Numbered from the stretch's first letter, positions 26,152 through 37,840 are shown. The stretch is DNA of 64,000 bases from JANPCX01 sp966211815 (GCA_966211815.1 CBIHOD010000009.1:15561-79560); one strand, 5' to 3'. Numbers and translations are program-made. Notes: a model not told the origin generated them from the sequence alone.

Positions 26152-26436
26152 TCAGATCACCGAGCGGCCGTTGAGCCGGTTCAGCGCCCACAAGCCGTCC
26201 GACAAGTCAGGGTCTTTCTTGACGATGAGTGGGCCGTCCTGCGGTTTGCGCGGCGCCGCTGCGGCCGGCTGGGCGGGTTGGCCGCCGGCCGCGAGGTCGA
26301 CGAACGCGGCTTCCAGGCCGAAGGCGGTGCCCATCTCGGCCCAGTCCGGCTCTTGTTGGGGGCCGGCGGCGGCCTGGCGATTCGCCGTGTCGTTGCCCCA
26401 TGCCCGGTTCCAGAAGCTTCTCCGCTGTGCGGCCAT
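26152..26436 (-). CDS. Small hypothetical protein
   Basis: A 94-aa protein of unknown function. The ATG at 26436 is chosen because GGGAG precedes it by 6 bases; an ATG six bases upstream would leave no spacing. It begins AAQRRSFWNRAWGNDTANRQ, has a Gln/Ala/Pro-rich middle and ends KKDPDLSDGLWALNRLNGRS. There is no signal peptide, membrane segment or recognised motif. The gene is convergent with usp and downstream of the hybrid kinase on the same strand. Confidence 0.5.
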   Translation of the reverse strand: MAAQRRSFWNRAWGNDTANRQAAAGPQQEPDWAEMGTAFGLEAAFVDLAAGGQPAQPAAAAPRKPQDGPLIVKKDPDLSDGLWALNRLNGRSVI

Positions 26437-26610
26437 GGCCATCTCCCTGTTCAACTGCCGTGATGACGTGGTGTTTCGCAATGGATGAGATCGATGTGCT
26501 GATGATCTCAGTGTCCGGTGACAAGCGGGTGACCGATGCGCCAAGAAGCCGGGCCTTCCCCGTGCACTTCGTAACGGAATGTCTGGGTTTGTAAACGGCG
26601 CCGCGCGGCT

Positions 26611-29124
<2,514 letters not shown>

Positions 29125-29466
29125 GACCGCGTTCCTTTTTTCGGCCGCCCAGCCGCGTTGCCGGGGCTGGCGAAGTGCCATGGGTGGCCGCCGGCCGCCG
29201 CGGGCCGGGGTTCGGGCCAGGACGGGAAAGGCCCGCGGCGGCGCCGGCCTGGCCACCCGGCCCTGGGTTCGGGGGCATTGAAGCGCAACGCCCCCTGTCC
29301 GGTCCAGCATATCCAAGCCCGCAGTGCGTCGCAACGCGGCTGCGGGCATTCACCGATGGGCATCCACGACCGCAGCGGCCCGCACTGTTTCAAACGGTGA
29401 CGGCGCGCGGCGGCCGTCGCCGGGGCGGTGCGGGGGCTGGGTCCCATGGCGCCGCCCGGGCCCGGG

Positions 29467-30279
29467 TCAGATGCGCGGTTCCCCGTTGCGGTTCACCGTC
29501 ACCGTCGCCCCCGGGGGCGAGGTGGTCTGCATGTGGTGCTCCTGGCCGCGGAAGACATAGGTCACGTCCCAATACTCGGGTGGGCCCTGGCGCCTGGAGT
29601 CCGCGCAGCGCTGCACTTCCCGCACCTCCGGCTCGCCGCGGCGGTTGACGTTGGCGCCGACGGCCGCGCCGGCGACCGCACCGCCCACCGTCGCCACTTT
29701 CTTGCCGGTGCCGCCGCCGATCTGGTGGCCGAGCACGCCGCCGATGACCGCGCCCAGCACCGCGCCGGGCACGTTGGCGTCGCCGCGGCCGTCGTTCACC
29801 TGCTCCCGCTCCATCCAGCACTGCTGCTGCGCGCCGTAGACGGCGCGCACCGCGACGACGTCGGCGTCGAACAGCCGTTCGCCGCGCTGGCGCCGGTATT
29901 CGGGGCGGCCGTCCGGCCGGCCGCCCCGGCCGGCCTGGCCATGGGTTTCGCCCGCGCCCACCAGCCGCGCGGACGAGACCCGGTCGTTCAGGCCCATCTG
30001 CGACAGCGCCGGGTAGCTGCCGGGTTGGAGCATGACGCAGCGGCCGTTGAAGCCGGCGTCTTCGCACACCTGCCAGGCGCCGCCTTGCACGACGACGGAC
30101 GACGCGCGGTCGTTGAAGCCGTAGCCGGTGAAGTCCTGCACCAGCCGCTCGGCGTGGAAGGACCGGCCCTGGTAGCCGTCGTGTTCATAGAAGGTGACCT
30201 GGGCGCCGGCTTGCGCCGCGCACAGGGCGATCGCCAACGCGCCGATGCTTTTGAGTCGTTTGGTGTTGTCCATCTTCAT
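29467..30279 (-). CDS. Beta/gamma-crystallin and glycine-zipper protein, secreted
   Basis: A 270-aa exported protein with a signal peptide (to ~26, AAQAGA|Q). Residues ~27-108 are two Greek-key crystallin motifs, each with the calcium-binding consensus (N/D)(N/D)xx(S/T)S: NDRASS and NDRVSS. Residues ~170-210 form a glycine zipper (GAVLGAVIGGVLGHQIGGG, then VGGAVAGAAVGANV) as in Rickettsia 17-kDa/2TM outer-membrane proteins. The C-terminal ~55 residues include a Cys and WDVTYVFRGQEHHMQTT. I infer an envelope protein with a Ca-responsive surface or periplasmic domain. Single gene with its own ribosome-binding site. Confidence 0.8.
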   Translation of the reverse strand: MKMDNTKRLKSIGALAIALCAAQAGAQVTFYEHDGYQGRSFHAERLVQDFTGYGFNDRASSVVVQGGAWQVCEDAGFNGRCVMLQPGSYPALSQMGLNDRVSSARLVGAGETHGQAGRGGRPDGRPEYRRQRGERLFDADVVAVRAVYGAQQQCWMEREQVNDGRGDANVPGAVLGAVIGGVLGHQIGGGTGKKVATVGGAVAGAAVGANVNRRGEPEVREVQRCADSRRQGPPEYWDVTYVFRGQEHHMQTTSPPGATVTVNRNGEPRI

Positions 30280-30536
30280 GCTGCTTACCCCTCTTGGTGA
30301 AGAAACGGCCCGGCGCGGCGGGCCGGGACGGGCCGTGCGGCGAGTGTCCGTGCGGGGCCGGGGCGGCTGAAGCGGACGCTGCCGCTGCGAAGGGTAGTCC
30401 GTCTCCTACGGCGAGCCTGTGAAGCGGATGCAAAGAAACGCGAAGCGCCGCGCGGCGCGCGCGGCACCGCCCGGGCCAGGGTTTTCGGACGCGCAGTATG
30501 CTCGGGAACCCTCACCGCCGCGCTTTTCCACCGTCG

Positions 30537-32102
30537 ATGTCCTCCACCCTCGGACCGCTCCGCGCCCCCGTCTTCCGCATGCTCTGGCTGGCTTGGCTGG
30601 CCGCCAACCTGACGATGTGGATGAACGACGTGTCGGTGGCCTGGCTGATGACCTCGCTGACGCACAACGTCGTCATGGTGGCCCTGGTGCAGGCCGCCTC
30701 GACGATGCCGGTCTTCCTGCTCGGCCTGCCCAGCGGCGCGCTGGCCGACATCGTCGACCGCCGGCGCTATTTCGCCTTCACCCAGCTGTGGGTGGCGCTG
30801 GTGGCGGTGCTGCTGGGCGTGCTGTCGCTCACCGACAACCTGAACGCGCCGCTGTTGCTGGCCCTGACTTTCGCCAACGGCATCGGCCTGGCGATGCGCT
30901 GGCCGGTGTTCGCCGCCATCGTGCCCGACCTGGTCTCGCGCGCCGAGCTGCCTTCGGCGCTGGCGCTCAACGGCATCGCGATGAACGTCTCGCGCGTGGT
31001 CGGCCCAGTGGTGGCGGGCGCCTTGCTCGCCGGCGCCGGCAGCCCCTTCGTCTTCGCGACCAACGCGGTGCTGTCGGTGTTCTCGCTGGTGATGATCCTG
31101 CGCTGGAAATCCCAGCAGCGCGTCAGCAGCCTGCCCGGCGAACGCTTCCTCGGCGCGATGCGCGTCGGCCTGCAGCACGTGAAGCAGTCGCCGCGCATGC
31201 GCGCGGTGCTCACGCGCATCTTCCTTTTCTTCTTCCAGTCCACCGCGCTGACGGCCCTGCTGCCCGTGGTCGCCCTGAACCTGCAGGGCGGCGGGGCCGG
31301 CACCTTCACCGCGCTGCTGGCGGCGATGGGCTGCGGCGCCGTGGCCACGGCGCTCGTCCTGCCGCGCCTGCGCCAGCGCATCGGCCGCGACGAATTCGTG
31401 CGCTGGGGCACGCTGCTGCACGCCGGCAGCTCGGTGGCGGCGGTGTTCGCGCCCAACCTCTGGCTGGCGCTGCCGGCGATGGTCGCGGCCGGCGTGGCCT
31501 GGATCATTTCGGCCAACTCCCTCACCGTGGCCGCCCAGATGGCGCTGCCCAACTGGGTGCGCGCCCGCGGCATGTCGATCTACCAGATGGCGCTGATGGG
31601 CGGCAGCGCGGCCGGCGCCACATTCTGGGGCGCGGTGGCCAATGCGAGCTCGGTGCCGGCGGCCGTCACCGCCGCGGCGGTGCTCGGCCCGGTGATCCTG
31701 CTGCTCACGCCGCGCCTGGTCGTCGGCGGCACCGAGGACGAAGACTTCAGCCCCGCACGCGCCCAGGGCTCCGCGCCCGAGCCGGTGATCGAGATCGGCC
31801 CCGACGAAGGCCCGGTGATGGTGACGGTCGAATACCAGATCGACCCCGGCCGCTCCGCCGATTTCAACGCCGTGATGCAGGAAACGCGCCGCGCGCGGTT
31901 GCGCCAGGGCGCTCTGTCGTGGGGCCTGTTCCGCGACACCGCGGTGCCGGGCCGTTACATCGAATATTTCGTCGACGAGAGCTGGGTCGAGCACCAGCGC
32001 CGCCTGGAGCGCTTCACCGCGTCCGACGTCGGCCTGCGCGAGCGGCGCCTGGTCTTCCACGTGGGCGAAGGTCCGCCCAAGGTGCAGCGCTACGTCGCCT
32101 GA
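30537..32102 (+). CDS. MFS transporter (MFS_3/EntS-like) with C-terminal soluble domain
   Basis: A 521-aa protein; the ATG at 30537 begins MSSTLGPLRAPVFRMLWLAW. Twelve or so membrane segments span ~15-400 and include the MFS loop motif GALADIVDRRRY, a typical MFS_3 pattern (enterobactin-exporter-like), suggesting efflux of a small molecule. The final ~100 residues are soluble and resemble a dimeric alpha/beta-barrel (ABM-like) domain: VMVTVEYQIDPGRSADFNAV, GALSWGLFRD, RYIEYFVDESWVEHQRR. This C-terminal fusion is recurrent in this subfamily. No siderophore genes are adjacent. It is convergent with the Bug-family gene, with a GGCCGGC/GCCGGCC hairpin between them. Confidence 0.85.
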   Translation: MSSTLGPLRAPVFRMLWLAWLAANLTMWMNDVSVAWLMTSLTHNVVMVALVQAASTMPVFLLGLPSGALADIVDRRRYFAFTQLWVALVAVLLGVLSLTDNLNAPLLLALTFANGIGLAMRWPVFAAIVPDLVSRAELPSALALNGIAMNVSRVVGPVVAGALLAGAGSPFVFATNAVLSVFSLVMILRWKSQQRVSSLPGERFLGAMRVGLQHVKQSPRMRAVLTRIFLFFFQSTALTALLPVVALNLQGGGAGTFTALLAAMGCGAVATALVLPRLRQRIGRDEFVRWGTLLHAGSSVAAVFAPNLWLALPAMVAAGVAWIISANSLTVAAQMALPNWVRARGMSIYQMALMGGSAAGATFWGAVANASSVPAAVTAAAVLGPVILLLTPRLVVGGTEDEDFSPARAQGSAPEPVIEIGPDEGPVMVTVEYQIDPGRSADFNAVMQETRRARLRQGALSWGLFRDTAVPGRYIEYFVDESWVEHQRRLERFTASDVGLRERRLVFHVGEGPPKVQRYVA

Positions 32103-32123
32103 GGCCGGCGGCAGCCGGCCGCC

Positions 32124-33116
32124 TCACTCCAGCTTGAGCTTCTGCAGGAACACCACCCGCTTGTAGGTGATGAACTCGTCCTTGACCTGTTTCTGGAACT
32201 CGTCGGGCGTGTTGCCGACCACGATGGAGCCGGTGCCTTCGATGCGGCTCTTCACCGTAGGGTCGGCCAGCGCCGCCTTCACGGCCGCGTGCACCTTGTC
32301 GACCACTTCCTTGGGGGTGTCCTTGGGCGCGGACACCCCGTAATAGGCCATGCGGTTGACGGGCGGCAGGCCCACTTCGGCGAAGGTCGGCACATCGGGA
32401 AGCCCGGCCAGCCGCTGCGGCGCGGCCACCGCGATCGCCACCAGGCGCTTGTCTTTGATGAAAGGCATGGCCGACGGCAGGTTGTCGAACACGATCGGCA
32501 CCTGCCCCGCCACCGCGTCGTTCAGGGCCGGGCCCGAACCGCGGTAGGGGATGTGGGTCATGAAGGTCTTGGTCATGCTCTTGTACAGCTCGGTCTGCAG
32601 GTGGCCGATGCTGCCGGAGCCCGCGGTGCCGTAGCTGTATTTGCCCGGGTTCTTCTGCAGCGCGTCGACGAAAGCGGCATGGCTCTTCGCCGGGAACGAC
32701 GGGTGCACCGCGATCACGTTCGGCGTGGCGGCGACATTGATGATGTGGACGAAATCCTTGACCGGGTCGTAAGGGATGCCGGGGTTGATCGCCGGGTTGG
32801 CGGCCGTGGTCGAGACGGTGGAGATGCCCAGCGTGTAGCCGTCGTGCGGGGCCTTGGCGACTTCCGCTGCTCCGATCGCGCCGCCCGCGCCCGCTTTGTT
32901 CTCGACGAGCACGGTCTGGCCGAGCGCCGCGCCCATCTTGTCCGCGATGATGCGGGCGATGATGTCGGTGGTGCCGCCCGGCGCGAAGGGCACCACCAGG
33001 CGCACCGGCTTGCTGGGGTAGGCCTGTGCCCAGGCGCCCGGGCTGGCGGCCGCGCCGGCGGCCAATGCGAGAAGAGTTGCGGCGAAATGTCTGCGGGGTC
33101 GGGTGGGTTTTTTCAT
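32124..33116 (-). CDS. Bug-family tripartite tricarboxylate transporter substrate-binding protein
   Basis: A 330-aa periplasmic binding protein; ATG at 33116 with GGAG 9 bases upstream. Twin-Arg/Lys-rich start and hydrophobic signal end at AWA|QAYPSKP. The mature sequence has classical Bug/TctC motifs: YPSKPVRLVVPFAPGGTTD, GAGGAIGAAEVAKAPHDGYT, YGTAGSGSIGHL, PYRGSGPALNDAVAGQVPI and AVAAPQRLAGLPDVPTFAE. These bind small carboxylates and usually work with TctA/TctB, which are absent here. It is the third gene of the hydroxy-acid oxidase operon, so a hydroxy- or keto-acid ligand is plausible. Confidence 0.9.
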   Translation of the reverse strand: MKKPTRPRRHFAATLLALAAGAAASPGAWAQAYPSKPVRLVVPFAPGGTTDIIARIIADKMGAALGQTVLVENKAGAGGAIGAAEVAKAPHDGYTLGISTVSTTAANPAINPGIPYDPVKDFVHIINVAATPNVIAVHPSFPAKSHAAFVDALQKNPGKYSYGTAGSGSIGHLQTELYKSMTKTFMTHIPYRGSGPALNDAVAGQVPIVFDNLPSAMPFIKDKRLVAIAVAAPQRLAGLPDVPTFAEVGLPPVNRMAYYGVSAPKDTPKEVVDKVHAAVKAALADPTVKSRIEGTGSIVVGNTPDEFQKQVKDEFITYKRVVFLQKLKLE

Positions 33117-33169
33117 GTGGTTTGTCTCCATGGTTGGGCTTGGATGGCGGTCGCCGGGTTTCCGCGCTG

Positions 33170-34336
33170 TCACCGCAGGAATTTCCCGTCGCTGGAAATG
33201 ATGGAAAGGTCGACGAAATCGATGCCGTCGTGGTGGGCCGGGGCATAACTGATTTCCAGCCCGCCGAGGTCGTGGCGGCGCATCGTGTCGAAGGCCTGGA
33301 CGATCCTGGCGCGGGTCGGCTCGCGTCCGGCGCGCCTGAGCCCTTCGACCAGCACCTTGGCCGAGACGAAGCCTTCCATCATGGCCGGGCTCAGCGCCGC
33401 CAGGCCGCGGTCGCGCGCCAGGTCGCTGGCCTCCTTGGCCACGCGCGACTTGAGCGATCGCTCGGAAGGGAAGACCTGCGTCACGACCACGCCGTGCGCG
33501 TGCGGGCCGAGCAGTTCCACGAAACCCCGCGAGGCGTTGTTCGACAGCGTGAGGACCTGGGCCCTCGAACCCGCTTCGCGGATCAGCCGCGTCGCCGCGG
33601 CCACGGCCTCGCCGCTGCCGACCACGAGCACCGACTGAGCCTGGGCGGCCACGATCCTGCGCACCGGCGGCGCGAGGTCGGGCCTGGCCCTGTCGAATTT
33701 TTCGACCCTCAGCGGCTCCTTGCCGACGGCTTTGAAGCCTTTCGCCGCGCCGGCCGCGGCGTCCTCGCCGAAGGAGTCGTCCACGTGCAGCACCGCGATG
33801 CGCTCGATGCCCAGGGTGTCCAGGTGGCGCACCGCGTGTTCCGCCTCGCGCTGGTAGGGCGCGCGCACGTTGAAGACATGGGGGTGCGCCGGCCTGCGCA
33901 GCGCCATCGCCCCGGTGGAGGGCGCGACCAGTCCGATGCCGTGCTCCGCCAGCAGCGGCAGGATGGCCTGGGTCTGCGGCGTGCCCCGGCTCAGGAACAG
34001 CACATGGGCGCCGTGCTCTTCGATCAGCTTGCGGGCGTTGCCCCGGGCCAGCGCGGGGTCGTTCCTGTCGTCGAGCCGCACGAGCTTGACCGGCTGCCCG
34101 TGCACGCCGCCGCGCGCGTTGATTTCGTCGATGCACAGCGACGCCCCCTGGTTCAGCTCCTTGACGCTCGCCGCCGCGGGGCCGGAAAGGTCGGCGGTCT
34201 GGCCGACGACGATCTGCGCCTGCGCCGCCGCAGCGAAGGCCAGGGGCGGCAGCAGCCGCAGCATCAAGGCGGCCGCGCGGCGCGACCGGCCGCGGGGCGG
34301 TGCCGGGACGTCATCGGATCGGGGCCGGCGCTCCAT
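33170..34336 (-). CDS. Leu/Ile/Val-type ABC transporter substrate-binding protein
   Basis: A 388-aa periplasmic protein with a strong AGGAGG site before the ATG and a long signal sequence (hydrophobic LLPPLAFAAAAQA, cleaved ~40). The mature part matches the LivJ/amidase-regulator periplasmic-binding fold (QIVVGQTADLSGPAAASVKE, CIDEINARGGVHGQPVKLV, GLVAPSTGAMALRRP, NVRAPYQREAEHAV, ALSPAMMEGFVSAKVLVEGL). No permease or ATPase genes are adjacent. It is the middle gene of the operon, 18 bp after the hydroxy-acid oxidase. Confidence 0.85.
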   Translation of the reverse strand: MERRPRSDDVPAPPRGRSRRAAALMLRLLPPLAFAAAAQAQIVVGQTADLSGPAAASVKELNQGASLCIDEINARGGVHGQPVKLVRLDDRNDPALARGNARKLIEEHGAHVLFLSRGTPQTQAILPLLAEHGIGLVAPSTGAMALRRPAHPHVFNVRAPYQREAEHAVRHLDTLGIERIAVLHVDDSFGEDAAAGAAKGFKAVGKEPLRVEKFDRARPDLAPPVRRIVAAQAQSVLVVGSGEAVAAATRLIREAGSRAQVLTLSNNASRGFVELLGPHAHGVVVTQVFPSERSLKSRVAKEASDLARDRGLAALSPAMMEGFVSAKVLVEGLRRAGREPTRARIVQAFDTMRRHDLGGLEISYAPAHHDGIDFVDLSIISSDGKFLR

Positions 34337-34354
34337 GGCGTCCTCCTGCGGCTT

Positions 34355-35599
34355 TCAAGCGTGGTCGAGCAGGCCGGGGCCCAGCTCGCCGCAGCCGTTC
34401 ACGCCCAGCATCGCCATGTCGCGGTCGACCTCTTCGCGCAGCAGGCCGATGGCGTGCGCCACGCCGGCTTGCCCGGCGATGGCGGCCGCATGGTTGAACG
34501 GCCTGCCGACGAAGACGAATTTCGCGCCCAGGGCCAGCGCTTTGAGCACGTCGCCGCCGCGGCGCACGCCGCCGTCGAGCATCACCGGCACCGAGCCGCC
34601 CAGCGCTTCCACGACCGCCGGCAGCGCGCGCAGCGGCGGCACCGCGCCGTCGAGCTGGCGGCCGCCGTGGTTGGAGACGATGACGCCGTCCGCGCCGTGG
34701 TCGCGGGCCAACGCCGCGTCCTGCGCGTGCAGGATGCCCTTGACCACGAGCACGCCATTCCACCGCCGCCGGATCTGCGCCAGGTGGCCCCAGGTCAGGT
34801 GGTCGCGCGCCGAGAAATCGCGCAGCACGCTGGGCGACAGGATGGGCGCGCCGCGCTCGGCGAAGGAGTTTTCGAAGTGCGGCATGCCATGGCGCAGCAG
34901 CGTGCGCGCGAAAGTTCCGAGCAGCCAGCGCGGCCGGGCCAGGCCGTCCAGCGCCAGGCGCAGGCTCGGCCGCAACGGGGTCGAGAAACCGCTGCGCACG
35001 TTGTTCTCGCGGTTGCCGGGCACGGCCAGGTCGACCGTGACCACCAGGGTGCGGAAGCCGGCCGCCGCCACGCGGTCCAGCAAGGCGTCGATGCGCGAGG
35101 CGTCGCCCGGCACGTAGGCCTGGAACCAGGTGCCGGGCGCGGCGGCGATCACGTCTTCCATGCGGATCAGCGAGGACCCGCTGAGCACCATCGGGATGCC
35201 GGCTTCCCGCGCCGCCCGCGCCAGCGCGATGTCTCCGCGGTAAGCGCACAGCGCGGCCAGGCCCATCGGGGCGATGCCGAAGGGCGAGGCGTAGCACTGG
35301 CCGAACAGCTCGGTGCGCTGGCTGCGCCGCGAGACGTCGACCAGCACGCGCGGGACGAAGTCCCATTCCTCGAAGGCCGACCGGTTGCCCCGCAGCGAAA
35401 GGTTGTCCTGCGCCGCGCCGGCCACGTAGCCGAACAGCGGCCGCGGCAGGTGGCGCCGGGCGGCGCCCTCGAAATCGTCCAGCGACAGCATGGCACGCAG
35501 CCGGCGCGGCGTCCCGGTGTCGGGCGAGGAGGTGTAGTCGCGGCGGCGCACGGCGGGCTGCCGCGGCGGCTCGGTCGTCTTCTCGGCGGAGTGGGTCAT
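34355..35599 (-). CDS. FMN-dependent alpha-hydroxy-acid oxidase/dehydrogenase
   Basis: A 414-aa member of the L-lactate dehydrogenase/glycolate oxidase/mandelate dehydrogenase family, oxidising a 2-hydroxy acid to a 2-keto acid through FMN. It has FGYVAGAAQDN, PMGLAALCAYRGDIALARAA, VTVDLAVPGNRENN, the catalytic-His motif VSNHGGRQLDGAVPPLRALP, LDGGVRRGGDVLKALALGA and FVGRPFNHAAAIAG. The length is slightly longer than LldD because of an N-terminal ~35-residue extension. First gene of an operon with two solute-binding proteins, divergent from a LysR regulator. Candidate substrates are lactate, mandelate or another aromatic or branched hydroxy acid; the sequence alone does not decide. Confidence 0.9.
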   Translation of the reverse strand: MTHSAEKTTEPPRQPAVRRRDYTSSPDTGTPRRLRAMLSLDDFEGAARRHLPRPLFGYVAGAAQDNLSLRGNRSAFEEWDFVPRVLVDVSRRSQRTELFGQCYASPFGIAPMGLAALCAYRGDIALARAAREAGIPMVLSGSSLIRMEDVIAAAPGTWFQAYVPGDASRIDALLDRVAAAGFRTLVVTVDLAVPGNRENNVRSGFSTPLRPSLRLALDGLARPRWLLGTFARTLLRHGMPHFENSFAERGAPILSPSVLRDFSARDHLTWGHLAQIRRRWNGVLVVKGILHAQDAALARDHGADGVIVSNHGGRQLDGAVPPLRALPAVVEALGGSVPVMLDGGVRRGGDVLKALALGAKFVFVGRPFNHAAAIAGQAGVAHAIGLLREEVDRDMAMLGVNGCGELGPGLLDHA

Positions 35600-35661
35600 G
35601 GCGGTCGGGGGCAGTGCGTTGGAAACGAATGTAGGGACCCGCGCACAAAGAAGAAAGCGAA

Positions 35662-35718
35662 TTTATCAATCAGATCTATTTCGCTTTTATAGAATTGACG
35701 CGCAATCCCGCTGATAAA
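35662..35718. promoter_or_regulatory. Candidate LysR operator in divergent promoter region
   Basis: TTTATCA at 35662-35668 and its complement TGATAAA at 35712-35718 flank an AT-rich stretch between the divergent oxidase and LysR genes, the usual position for a LysR-type binding region. No classical T-N11-A site was confirmed. Confidence 0.35.
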
Positions 35719-35727
35719 AACCGCCGC

Positions 35728-36633
35728 ATGACGCTCAAGCAACTCGAAGCCTTCTACTGGGCGGCCACCTGCATCAATTTCTCGGTCGCCGCGCGGCGGC
35801 TGCACCTGTCGATTTCTTCTTTGTCCAAACGCATCACCGAGCTGGAAACCTCGCTCGGCCAGCCGCTGTTCGACCGTAGCGGGCACAAGGCGGCGCTCAC
35901 GGGGGCCGGCGTGCAGCTGGTGCCCAGGGCGCGCGAGCTGCTGCAGGCCGCCGACGCGTTGCGGGCCGACATCGCCGCCGCTCCCGCCGGTGCATTGCGC
36001 GGCGACTGCCGCATCGGTGTCGGCGAACTCACCGCGCTGACCTGGCTGCCGCGCCTGGCTGCGGCGGTCCGCCAGGCCCACCCGGGGCTGTCGGTGCAGT
36101 GCCATGTGGACATCGGCGAGCGGCTGGAACAGCGCGTCGAAAGCGGCGAGCTGGACTGCGCCGTGGTCGCCGGGCAATCGTCGCGCAGCGCGATCGCCTC
36201 TGAGCCGATCGCGCAGGCACTGTTCGCCTGGTGCGTGGCCGCGGGCACGCCCGGGCCCGCCCGACAGCCGGTCGCCCGCCTGCTGCAGGACTTGCCGCTC
36301 GTGGGCCTGCCCCAGGGCTCCGGCATCACCCGGCTGGTGGGCGACTGGCTGCGCGCCGCGTCGGTCTTCCCGGCGCGGCGCATGGAGATCAACCATTGGG
36401 GCGCGGTCGCTGGCTTGCTGGCCGGAGGCTTGGGCGTCGGCGTGCTGCCGCTGGCCTGGGCACGGTCGCTGGCGGGCCGGGGCGCGCTTCGCCTGCTGGA
36501 GGCTTCGCCGCCGCTGCCGGCGCTGACCTATTGCATCCAATGGCGCCGCGACGACGCCCGCCCGCTGGTCGCGGCCCTGCGGGCGTTGGCCGGGCAGTCG
36601 GCCGACTTTTCGAAGACGAGCGGCGTCCTGTAA
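35728..36633 (+). CDS. LysR-family transcriptional regulator
   Basis: A 301-aa regulator. The N-terminal helix-turn-helix is clear (MTLKQLEAFYWAATCINFSV, ARRLHLSISSLSKRITELET), followed by a periplasmic-binding-like effector domain (GDCRIGVGELTALTWLPRL..., INHWGAVAGLLAGGLGVGVLP). The start at 35728 is chosen because it begins the standard LysR N-terminus. Divergent from the hydroxy-acid oxidase operon, which it most likely controls in response to the substrate. Confidence 0.92.
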   Translation: MTLKQLEAFYWAATCINFSVAARRLHLSISSLSKRITELETSLGQPLFDRSGHKAALTGAGVQLVPRARELLQAADALRADIAAAPAGALRGDCRIGVGELTALTWLPRLAAAVRQAHPGLSVQCHVDIGERLEQRVESGELDCAVVAGQSSRSAIASEPIAQALFAWCVAAGTPGPARQPVARLLQDLPLVGLPQGSGITRLVGDWLRAASVFPARRMEINHWGAVAGLLAGGLGVGVLPLAWARSLAGRGALRLLEASPPLPALTYCIQWRRDDARPLVAALRALAGQSADFSKTSGVL

Positions 36634-36743
36634 CCGGATGCGCCCGGCCGCGGCGCACAATCCACGCTTTGCCCCCGGCGGTCCACGCGCTTGGCCGCGA
36701 GGCGGCGGCGGGGCGCGCCACAGCGAAGGAAAGGATCGACGCG

Positions 36744-37082
36744 ATGATCTACAAGTTCAAGTCCAAGGCCACCGGCGACGTGATCATGATGGGCCCGCAA
36801 GGCGACGCCGTGCTGCGCCTGCTCGGCCGCGAGCCTTCGGCCCGGGGCATCATCGAAGTGGCCGACATGGCCGGCGCCTTGTCGGCGCTGGAGAAAGCGG
36901 TCGCCGACGACGAGGCCGCCCGCCGCGCCGCCGGCGGCGACGCCGACGATGCCGCCGACGAACAGGACGAGGCCGACGGCCCCAAGGCCGACACCGTCAG
37001 CCTGCGCCAGCGCGTCTGGCCGCTGGTCGAAGCCGTCAAGCGCGCGCAGGCGGCCGGCGAACCCTTGGTCTGGGGCGTCTGA
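36744..37082 (+). CDS. DUF1840 domain-containing protein
   Basis: A 112-aa cytoplasmic protein matching DUF1840: it starts IYKFKSKATGDVIMMGPQGD, with LLGREPSARGIIEVADM, an acidic Ala/Asp/Glu-rich linker (~58-80) and the terminal SLRQRVWPLVEAVKRAQA and PLVWGV. Function unknown; the family is common in Burkholderiales. Good ribosome-binding site (GAAGGAAAGG). Confidence 0.88.
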   Translation: MIYKFKSKATGDVIMMGPQGDAVLRLLGREPSARGIIEVADMAGALSALEKAVADDEAARRAAGGDADDAADEQDEADGPKADTVSLRQRVWPLVEAVKRAQAAGEPLVWGV

Positions 37083-37167
37083 CACCGGCACGCCGCGGGA
37101 TGAAAATACCGGGCGTGGCCGGCGCGGCCGGCGGCGGGAACCGAACGAAAGGATAGGAAGGACCACC

Positions 37168-37800
37168 ATGAAACTCTGGAGCCAAAGCTGGGCCAACGGC
37201 GAACGCATCCCACCCCAATTCGCGGCCGGCCGCCTGGACGGCGACTCCGGCGTGGCCTTCTCCGACAACCTCAATCCGCACCTGGCCTGGACCGAGGTGC
37301 CGGCCGGCACCCAGTCCTTCGCGCTGATCTGCCACGACTTCGACGTGCCCAGCCGGGGCGACGACGTCAACCAGCCCGGCCGCGAAGTGCCGGCCGACCT
37401 GCCGCGCGTCGACTTCTTCCACTGGGTCATGGTCGACCTGCCCGCCTCGCGGCTGGAGATCGCCGAGGGCGAATTCAGCCGCGGTTTCACGCCGCGCGGC
37501 AAGGCGGGGCCGGCCACCCTGCACGGCGCGCGCCACGGCTTGAACGACTACACCGGCTGGTTCGCCGGCGACGCCGAACGGGCGGGCGATTATTTCGGCT
37601 ACGACGGCCCGTTCCCGCCGTTCAACGACTCGCTGATCCACCACTATGTCTTCACGCTGTACGCGCTGAACGTCGCGCGGGCGCCGCTGGAAGGCGCCTT
37701 CACCGGCCAGGCTGCGCGCGAAGCCATCTACCCGCATGTGCTGGCGGCCGCCACCCATTCGGGCACCTACACGCTCAACCGCAGGCTGGCCAACGCCTGA
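37168..37800 (+). CDS. YbhB/YbcL (PEBP-like) family protein
   Basis: A 210-aa phosphatidylethanolamine-binding-protein-like fold: SDNLNPHLAWTEVPAGTQSF, ALICHDFDVPS, FFHWVMVDLPAS, GYDGPFPPFNDSLIHHYVFT. The anion-pocket residues (Asp/His in CHDFDVP, HW, P-rich GPFPPF) are present. Its role in bacteria is unclear; often called Raf-kinase-inhibitor-like. The start follows GGATAGGAAGG. It is followed by the histidine phosphatase gene. Confidence 0.9.
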   Translation: MKLWSQSWANGERIPPQFAAGRLDGDSGVAFSDNLNPHLAWTEVPAGTQSFALICHDFDVPSRGDDVNQPGREVPADLPRVDFFHWVMVDLPASRLEIAEGEFSRGFTPRGKAGPATLHGARHGLNDYTGWFAGDAERAGDYFGYDGPFPPFNDSLIHHYVFTLYALNVARAPLEGAFTGQAAREAIYPHVLAAATHSGTYTLNRRLANA

Positions 37801-37840
37801 TGGCCGCCCCATCCCGAGCCCGGGCGGCGGGTGCGCGCCC

